A DNA stretch of 64,000 nucleotides from Lycorma delicatula (Eukaryota > Arthropoda > Insecta > Hemiptera > Fulgoridae): the NCBI RefSeq assembly GCF_047948215.1, contig NC_134455.1, forward strand, positions 158,454,575 to 158,518,574, in the 5' to 3' direction. The translations under genes were made by a program, and so were the position numbers. Numbering within the stretch: position 1 is the stretch's first letter; each line of letters starts with the position of its first letter. Positions 56,556 through 64,000 of this stretch are shown in pieces. The notes beneath the pieces were generated by a model, which was not told the origin of the DNA, made no database searches, and worked only from the letters and a program-made list of their open reading frames with translations.

Positions 56556-58907
56556 CAGTTAAATCTTTCTATAACATATTCAAAGGGACCCAGAATTTTC
56601 ACTGTTATAAAGAAATTTCTGTTGCAGAGAGAGGGGAATAAAAAAATAGATAATTGCAAGTTTTCAGCCAGAAGTGGTGTTTTTTGACCCATTTAACATC
56701 ATACCTAACTATAACAACTCCATAAAATTTTATTTTTTAATTTAAATTTACTTGTAATTTGTTTAAAGGCTATGGCATTATAATAACATACTTTGATAAC
56801 AATTAAACATGTTTATTGTGTGAAAAAATATGAACTCACTTACCTTTAAGTCAGGTACAAAAACTGTAGTTATTCACAAACATGTAACACTTAGGTAAAT
56901 ACACTAACACACTATAAAAATATCAAAGAAGTAAAAAATGAAAAACAAAACTTGATTTTATTCACATACATAAGAAGATTTTTAAATACACACAAATTAC
57001 AAAAAATTTTAGTTACCCATAAGTTTTAAAGTTAAAAATTTCACTTGTATTAGTCAGTTTCAATGAATATTTATTCTTGTTTAAAGTAGCTGGTAATTTT
57101 TAATTGTTTACGTTTCAATTGTAAAGAACATGTCTTCTCTTTTTCCTTCAATGTTCAGAACCTGCCACCTAAATAGTCATCAACATTGTGATAGCTGAAA
57201 TATGTAGAAACAAGATGAACAGCAACAAGAGCTTCTCTATTGGAAGGTGGTATTATCTCTGGTTATGTTACATTCTCTTCCTCACTTTCTTTGTTATAAT
57301 TTGGAGCAATTATATTCTCTATTTTTGCAACATCTTCCAACGGCACCGATGTAGTCAAGTAATCATTGATGCTTACCTAAACATTCAAATCCTTTTCTAC
57401 AAGTGATTGCGGCATTTTATCCAATCAAAGTGCAGAATATCATCTTCTAAATCACAGCTGAAATTATTATTTTCAGCATGTACAACAAAGCCAGCACTTC
57501 GGAATATATTTTTATTGTTGCTTCAGTCGCATTTTTGCATGCTTTTTGCAGCAGACTTACTGAATGATACAGACTGAATTTTTCTTTGTACTGAGTCTAT
57601 TTCTTCAATAAGCCTACACCATATTTTCTTTCTGTAGTAACCTTTGGGTCTTTTACTATTGCAATACTTCATTGGTAGAGTTTTTATAATTTTAAGGCAG
57701 CTCGGTTTTACTGATGTACTGATAATGAACAAAGGATGTTTCTCAGTCCCTGTCATATTAGCACAGACAGAAACAGTGATGTGTTGTTTTGAGAGTTTTC
57801 TGGCTATACATTTTTCTCCATTGAATTTTAATTCTTATCAGAGAGTGCATTAAAAAAATGTCCTGCTTCCTTAGCACTGAACATGACTTCTTCCTTATAA
57901 CTATTACATTTTCTAGGTCACACAGTTTTCAACATCATTCGTAGCATTCAAATCAAAATCTTTCACTTCACTGTAAATTTAGTGAAAGAAATGTTGTTGC
58001 TTAAATTTTTCTAGCCAACCATTAGAAGCTTTAAAATTATTGTCACCTAAACTTTGAACAGAGTTCAGCCTGGGTTCATAACAGGGAACTGTTTATTTGA
58101 AAATTTAAACTTTGTTTTGATTAATTTGTTTAATTTGTTCAAAGTTTTTTTGAAGCTTTTTAAAATTAGTTCCTTCACTGCAATCTAACTGAATTTTGTG
58201 TTTATTTTTCCATACTGTGCCTACTGATGAGCACACTAAATTAAACTTCTGAGCAACACCAACTGGTTTAACACCTTTCTCTAATTCAAGAATGACTTCC
58301 ATTTTTTCTTACAACAAGATTTTATGCTAAGACCAGATGGTTGAAAAAAATAATCTTTGGCTTGAATAATAAAAAAACTGTAAACTGTAAAGACTGTTAC
58401 ACTAATTTAACAGGAAAGACAATCTATTAACAAATACCACACAGAAATCTAAAACGCACACTCAGTGTTCTAAACAAAAACAACTGGCCAGGCCTGACCC
58501 ACATAACTTCAATTGTTGTGAAGTGTTATGTTTTTCCAGGAAAAAGTGAGAATGGTGGGAAATGCTGAATGCTGATCGCCCATGCTTTGCTGTAAAATAC
58601 TGAGAATCTAGGCCTATATACTATTGCATTCCGTAGTACAAGAGGCCTACTACCTTCCATGGTTCAGCACTGACTCTCTTCACAAGGTAAATGTCAAAGA
58701 CCCTTTTAACAGTATGTCCTTATACTATACACTTGTAAAATTTTACAAATACTTCATTTCATGCAAAAAAAATAGACAGCTTGACACAACAGGCAGTCAC
58801 ATTAAAGCTGTTATAAGGAGATTACTGGGTTTCATCAGCCGAAATAAAGATATAAAAATACTACACTTTAGCATAGCAAAGAAAAATGCAACAGGGAGGT
58901 TTGACTG
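56556..58907 (-). mobile_element. Tigger/pogo-like DNA transposon, 2,352 bp, with TIRs and TA duplication
   Basis: The left end reads CAGTTAAATCTTTCTATAAC, and the right end read inward is CAGTCAAACCTCCCTGTTGC. The CAGTxAAxCT start is typical of Tigger-like elements. TA flanks both ends (56554-56555 and 58908-58909). It holds a minus-strand transposase remnant at 57060-58320. The length fits a complete element. Confidence 0.82.
57060..58320 (-). pseudogene. Tigger-like (CENP-B-type HTH) transposase, decayed
   Basis: Start region at 58302: MEVILELEKGVKPVGVAQKF, a psq/CENP-B helix-turn-helix (a run of small and charged residues around GVAQKF). SNGWLEKFKQQHFF near 58010-58050 is the second DNA-binding module. 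LKFNGEKCIARKLSKQHITV near 57830-57780, then SVCANMTGTEKHPLFIISTS and VKPSCLKIIKTLPMKY (57756-57665), are the catalytic-domain hallmarks. A C-terminal acidic region lies near 57240-57400. Multiple frameshifts and stops occur and the catalytic Asp positions are only partly readable. Confidence 0.8.
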
Positions 58908-58909
58908 TA

Positions 58910-59730
58910 TTTTATTTTAGAATGCAAACTCTGAAATGCAGGTTGTATTCAATTCAGGCATACAGATGATACCTTCTCTCTTTTAAACAGTTACTGGGTA
59001 TATAAAGAAGTATCATGGAGAAGTCACATTATTACACTCAGCGACAGAAATACTGACCTATACTATTTGTACCCCAGTTGTTTTATATGCATCACAGCTG
59101 AATTAAACACAAGGACAGATAAGTAGAATAAAAATTGATGAACTATGTGAACATACATAATATACAATGTAAAAAAAGCCACAAATTAGTAAAAATGTAT
59201 CTTTTTATTACAATTAGAGTTTTTCACAATTTTTGTCAGTATAATCTCTTGTATGAAAAATATTTAATACAAAGTTGTTAATATTTAATTAATCTTTATT
59301 ATAAAGCGGTTGTCATTTTTTTTTTTATAGCAGTATACAAAATATCAAATATTTCACACCAATTGTCATGGAATTAAAAATTACTATCAAGCAAAATATG
59401 ATTTCCTAATTTTATATTTTTTGTCTTTTAAATTTGATATATATTCACTAAATATGCATTTAATCATAATTGAACACATTCAATGATTAGATTACTTAAA
59501 TTAATACAGTACAATATTTTATAATACATAACACAAAAATAATACGCCTACATCATGTGATTTGAGGACACCATGCAACATACTTCAGGTATGGTAACAA
59601 ACCACATTACTATTATTAACATTATAATTATTGAGATCCCAATTAATTGAATCACATCACTCACTTATTCTTAATTCACTGTTAGTGTTTATTTCAGTCA
59701 ATTTGTTAAAATGTCAACATGCATGCATGA
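58910..59730. other. AT-rich sequence, possible 3' UTR of the exon at 59731
   Basis: On the minus strand AATAAAG at about 59296 could be a polyadenylation signal for the candidate gene at 59731-59873. Nothing else recognised. Confidence 0.25.
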
Positions 59731-59873
59731 CTATAAAACATAAAACATCAGTTTCAGTTCTTCTGCCAGAATATACACTAAACTTCCACAGGAATCCTTA
59801 ATTGTCAATGCCACTTTGCCTTCTGCGCAAAGATATCTGCTCTCAAGTTCTGGGCGAAACAGATTCCTAGAAT
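59731..59873 (-). CDS. Candidate terminal exon of an unidentified gene
   Basis: Function unknown. Behind an acceptor TTTTTTTATAG, 143 bases give two bases plus 46 codons and a stop: SRNLFRPELESRYLCAEGKV, then ALTIKDSCGSLVYILAEELK and LMFYVL. Composition is protein-like and unlike the AT-driven open frames around it. It needs an upstream exon ending in phase 1; the 29-bp candidate at 62420-62448 fits. I do not recognise the protein. It could instead be a chance frame or an old element remnant. Confidence 0.4.
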
Positions 59874-60462
59874 CTATAAAAAAATAGTATTAAATATACA
59901 GATATCAAAAATATATAAATAAAAATATTATTTGACTACTTAAATTATCAGAGAAAATAATTACATGCTAGGTAGGTTTACTGATCAAAATATTGCACAA
60001 CTCATAAAAAAAAATACAAAGAAATTGTAGACAAGGCATTAAAATAAAATTATAACTAACATCTTAGGGAATATCATCTTGAAATACATGTAAAATTAAA
60101 ATAAGGATAAGGATAAAGTAATTAGAGCCTTATTAACAGTAAATAAGCCACAGAGAGTATATCTCTGAACCAAATATTTTTTTTTTTAGTGCATTTTCTT
60201 AACAAATATCTATTTCTTAACAATATCATTAATTTTTTCAGTTTTAATAAATTGGGTTACAATGATATTATAAAGTTCAATAGTTACATAAATTTATATA
60301 CTTTTTACATTAATGCTGTAGGTTATTTACCTGAGAAAAATTGGATAATAAAATTGGTGAATTTATCACTTTGTGCACATATATGTGTATAAAATTAATG
60401 TAATATAATTTTGAATGAAATTCCTTTAATTTATTTATTCATTTTAAATAAATAGTCTCTAA

Positions 60463-61508
60463 GAGTGATTCTCACCCTCTTTAACTCCATGACCCCCAAA
60501 AAGTAAGAAAAATATATAATGAATATTTCACAACTCCCCCACCCCAACTCATTAAAACCTAGTTAAAATTATTTTCATTGAAAATAATAATAATTGAGGT
60601 TTTGCTTTTTTTAGTATGCAGTCAAATGGTGAAACTGTTATTTTTTCAGTTAGATTCTTATGCAAAGTGGACAAATTTGTGAATAAACAAAGTGAACCAT
60701 TTTCGGTTAGTGAATTGATTGGTAAAAAGATAATCTTATACAATGACAATTAATTAAATTATGGTTTTACCTCATTGGATGGAAAGAAACAGGATGTGAT
60801 AAAAACATTTTATTAATGATATACAAAAGTTCATGCTTTCATTAAGAAGCTTGGTATCTGGATTATCCGTCTTCAAAGCAAAAATTTTGATATATTTCCA
60901 CTCACTTCCGATTATATTGAGAAAAATTTGGATGAAGAAGATACTATTATTTACCGCAGTTTGGATAGCATGAAGATGCATTTGTATGAGCTAAAAGTTC
61001 AGTTGGGGAAGTATTTCCTGAAAGATAAAAATGATTTCTCAAAGGGGTGGATACTGAATCAATTTGGTATAAACATTGTTGCAGCTACTAAGTTATCATT
61101 TTAGATTCACAACCAGCTCATCGAAGTGCTTGCAGATAATACATTGCAACTAGAATTCACATCTGAAGATTTAAATATGTTTTGGTTTGATGCATTAAAA
61201 ATATTAATCCCTTTCAACATGTCTTACCTCTGTTTTTCACCTGTGGTTGCGCGAAAAACTAATATAGGAATCATCTTTATCACTTGAAAACAAGTGCTTT
61301 TGTGTTTCTAGCACCCAGAATCCATTTATGAAGAAACTTTTAAATGAAAAAGAAATGTAACCATCTCATTAACTTATTTTCTTTACATGTGTAATAAATA
61401 ATTTTTTTTTTCTCATAAAATGATTTCATTATTGTTTATGTGTAAAGCTGTAGGCTAATATTGTGACCCCCTTTCATATTACAGTGATGCCCAGGTTGAG
61501 AAACGCTG
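60463..61508 (+). mobile_element. hAT element, internally deleted, about 1,046 bp, decayed
   Basis: The left end GAGTGATTCTCACCCTC and the right end CAGCGTTTCTCAACCTG, read inward, match the CAGxGxTTCTCAACC type of hAT ends. An imperfect 8-bp duplication (GTCTCTAA at 60455-60462, GACTATAA at 61509-61516) flanks them. Inside is the C-terminal half of a ZBED/SCAND3-like hAT transposase: FIKKLGIWIIRLQSKNFDIF at about 60838-60897, TLQLEFTSEDLNMFWFDALK at 61143, LIPFNMSYLCFSPVVARKTN at 61206-61265. The N-terminal BED finger and first catalytic region are gone. Several stops are present. Confidence 0.8.
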
Positions 61509-61516
61509 GACTATAA

Positions 61517-62419
61517 CATGCTCTATCACACCAGACTAATAAAAATAGAAAAATGAGCAAGATTTTATATTTTACATGCACAAACAAGTTATAATAATAA
61601 ACATAAAAATAACATGTGATTTCACACTAAGTTATCCATAAGAAATAAGTGATTTCATTGTAAGTACAATTATCCTACATACTTTACCCTTTATTTTTTT
61701 TAGTATTTTTTTTGTACTATTTACACATAAAAACTACAAAACTTTATTTTGTAAGCTTGGATTAATAGAAGAATACAATTACCTTTGCCTCAAAGTGTGG
61801 TTCTGATTAGATTTATATTTTGGAATTACAATACTATCAGACTGGGGTATTTTTACGAGAGTATAAAGTTATTTTACCATTCTCTTTAACAAAAAATTAT
61901 TTTATACCCATTTTTAAAAGCTTACATTCAGAAATGTGAACTGGAGATTTGACAAATAAATTCTTTTATATCTAAAGCTATTTACAAGATAATCATTTTA
62001 ATAATAGACATTACTGTATAATTTCAGAATGCAAATTACAAACTATCTGCAGTGGCTAGAAATAAATGAAAAGTGTGAGAAAAATATTAAGTGACTATTG
62101 AAAGTAAAAATAAGAAAAGTTGTAAGTAAAGAAGAGAGCTCTATTTTTTATTATTAAGTTAAGCAAATTGGATATTCTTATGATATCAAAAATGTATTGT
62201 AATTTATGAATGATTCTTAATATCCTTAACTTAATAAAGATTGTTTTTATTTGTTTTGGACAAATTGAAAACTTATACTAAAATTGTTAAATTCTGTGAA
62301 CTTATGAATTTCCCACCTTGATAAGATGTTTATATTACCTATAACTGAATTTAAAACAAGATTCACAGATGCCAATCAATCCTGTTATATTACTAAATGA
62401 ATACTTTTCCACTACTTAC
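61517..62419. other. AT-rich sequence
   Basis: Nothing recognised. GAAAAGTGTGAGAAAAATAT with GTGACTATTGAAAG at about 62069 recurs, diverged, at about 63560, so an old duplication or repeat spans both places. Confidence 0.3.
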
Positions 62420-62448
62420 ATAATTCATTGAGACTTTTTTCAATTGTT
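62420..62448 (-). CDS. Candidate 29-bp micro-exon
   Basis: Bounded on the minus strand by acceptor CTTCATTGTAG and a consensus donor GTAAGT. Read in the phase that fits the exon at 59731-59873 it gives TIEKSLNELY (the Tyr split across the border) with no stop. Alone it proves little; the matching phase and good splice sites are the only evidence. Confidence 0.25.
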
Positions 62449-62472
62449 CTACAATGAAGTAGTCAATCTTCA

Positions 62473-62503
<31 letters not shown>

Positions 62504-63670
62504 CACTAGTCTATTACAAAAAGAGTTAATACCAAAACTAACAAAATTAAAGTAACTGAGAATAATCAAAATGGATGCAGTAGAGATGTACTAATTTATG
62601 CTCATTTTGATGTACTGGTCTGATAACAATAATAATACATGGTATTATTCATGTCAGCCGACATTCTGCGTTTCACCATTCACCTTGTATTGATAAAAAA
62701 AAAATGTTTTTATCAAGTGATATAGATATTTTAAAAATCTGTTATGATTCTTAGCAGCATTTTTTCCAGCAGCCACTTGCTGCATTTGGTACAAGGAAAC
62801 AATGAACTAGAGAAGGTACTGGTGACAGTGATTGGTTTCAATTAAACAATAATTTTAGGTATATTTTTTCCAACACTACCTAAAACAAATTTTAGCCAAA
62901 TAAAGCTATATTAATTAACCTCGCATAAGTAATTAATTATGTGATTACAGAACACAATATTAAAATCACATTTAAAACAGGCTTATTTTAATTAGATGTT
63001 TCATGTGACAAATGATTTCTACACATTTAATCCTGCTCATAAAATGTACTCTATTTTCTGCTCAGAACAGAAGAGCTAAAAGCTAATTACCTTAGGTAAA
63101 AGCTTAACAAACATTATTCTATCACAATAATTAAAAGATTTAATTCATGAAGGCAAAGGCAGATGAACAGTCATTTGTCTTGACTGACATCTGTTTAAAT
63201 GAAATTATTTGATCCTTTATGAAAATAAAAATTTATTCTTCAACTTGGCTTCAAAATTTGTAGTTCTGACTATATCACTGAATATAATCATGTATTATGA
63301 AATTTGTATGGTTATTTTTCTTACTGAATATGTAATAAATTTGTATTAGTATTTATTTTGGCAATGCTATGCAACAGATGGGATGAAGATAAACAACTTT
63401 ATTCTGAATTATGTAGCTCATTGGTATGCATCACTACTCAAATTGAATATTTTTTTTTAATAACTACTGTATTTTAATGTTACTGATTATTAATAAACTG
63501 AGTTTATATAATCTTGTTTGGTTATTCTAATGTAGTAGCAGAGCATGGTTATATAAATGAAAAGTGTGAAAATATAATAAGTGGCTATTGAAAGAAAAAA
63601 GAAGAAAAGTTATAAAAAAAGAAGAAACCTCTATATTTTATTATTACTGATTTTTTTTCATCCTCCAATG
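62449..63670. other. AT-rich sequence with microsatellite
   Basis: (TA)n at 62476-62501. The repeat seen at 62069 recurs at 63560-63640. No coding sequence recognised. Confidence 0.3.
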
Positions 63671-63737
63671 GACTATAAAAAAAGACACATTGACATAACA
63701 AAATGATTTTATTACTAAAAATTGAGTAGTGTCTAAC

Positions 63738-64000
63738 TTATTTTTCTACATAATCACCAAAACAATTGAGGCATTTGTCGTATCGTGACATCAGCTTTCC
63801 AATGTTCTCTTCAAAGAAGTTTACCGTCAGTGAGATAAGGTACAGCTTGACAGCGGTAGCAAAGTGTTGTCCACTCAACCATGTTTTCAAATTCAAAAGA
63901 TGGGAAAATCGCTAGGTGCAGTGGTCTGGACTATACAATGGGTGGTCGAAAACTTCCCATTTGAATTGTTTGAGTTTGCATCACACTGGCACAATGCTGT
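63738..64000 (-). pseudogene. mariner-like element 3, transposase C-terminus (cut by window edge)
   Basis: Minus-strand reading: WEVFDHPLYSPDHCT near 63930, where the third catalytic Asp should lie in SPDLAPSD; then FENMVEW/LKTWLSGQHFATAVK near 63860, and ENIGKLMSRYDKCLNCFGDY then VEK and a stop at 63738. This is the standard mariner end, GDYVEK. Frameshifts near 63900 and 63830 make it non-functional. Its sequence differs from elements 1 and 2, so it is a third lineage. The rest lies beyond the right edge. Confidence 0.75.

Noticed and set aside
60189..60392. 67-codon plus-strand frame
   Set aside because: Same AT-bias artefact, no recognisable domain.
1..64000. CRISPR array, bacterial operon or prophage
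   Set aside because: No regularly spaced identical repeats, no ribosome binding sites or dense gene packing; spliced exons show the DNA is eukaryotic.

Overview
The window is AT-rich animal DNA, most likely from an arthropod and probably a hemipteran insect. The basis is GT-AG introns of 2-12 kb, non-LTR retrotransposons, mariner, Tc1, pogo, hAT, piggyBac, Helitron and Penelope remnants, a tRNA-derived SINE, and a multicopy Cys-rich gene family that I associate with arthropods. The species is an inference; nothing in the window fixes it. There are no operons, CRISPR arrays or prokaryotic signals.

The only gene I can name is the 5' part of PDCD11/RRP5, on the minus strand. RRP5 is a large S1-repeat ribosome-assembly factor. 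Seven exons, all with GT-AG borders and continuous phase, run from the start codon at 40819 to a phase-2 donor at 4187. They give about 430 residues carrying four S1 repeats, and the gene leaves the window on the left. Its introns (2.3-12.1 kb) are filled with mobile DNA: one copy of a Cys-rich family in intron 6, a minus-strand RTE-like LINE with a SINE inside it in intron 4, and a LINE fragment, a Helitron and a pogo element in intron 3. Intron 1 holds a LINE inserted into a LINE, a 490-bp foldback element and a possible solo LTR.

Left of exon 7 (1-4186) lie a damaged R1-like ORF1 with zinc knuckles and another copy of the Cys-rich family. Right of exon 1 (40820-64000) is a transposon graveyard. 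In order it holds a mariner, Tc1 remnants, a short inverted-repeat element, a SINE, a full-length but broken Cys-rich family copy, a Penelope fragment, a piggyBac remnant, an R1-like 3' end, a second mariner, a DDE-transposon end, a Lys/Glu-rich repeat, a Tigger-like element, an internally deleted hAT and a third mariner at the right edge. A possible terminal exon (59731-59873) and a 29-bp micro-exon (62420-62448) on the minus strand may belong to an unidentified gene that continues past the right edge.

The observations most worth following are: the three-copy Cys-rich family with transposase-like D/D/E landmarks; the LINE-in-LINE insertion with a 12-bp target duplication and a foldback at its 5' junction; the pogo element whose removal restores a local repeat; the foldback element; and the candidate terminal exons. 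All coordinates, splice borders and translations were read by eye.
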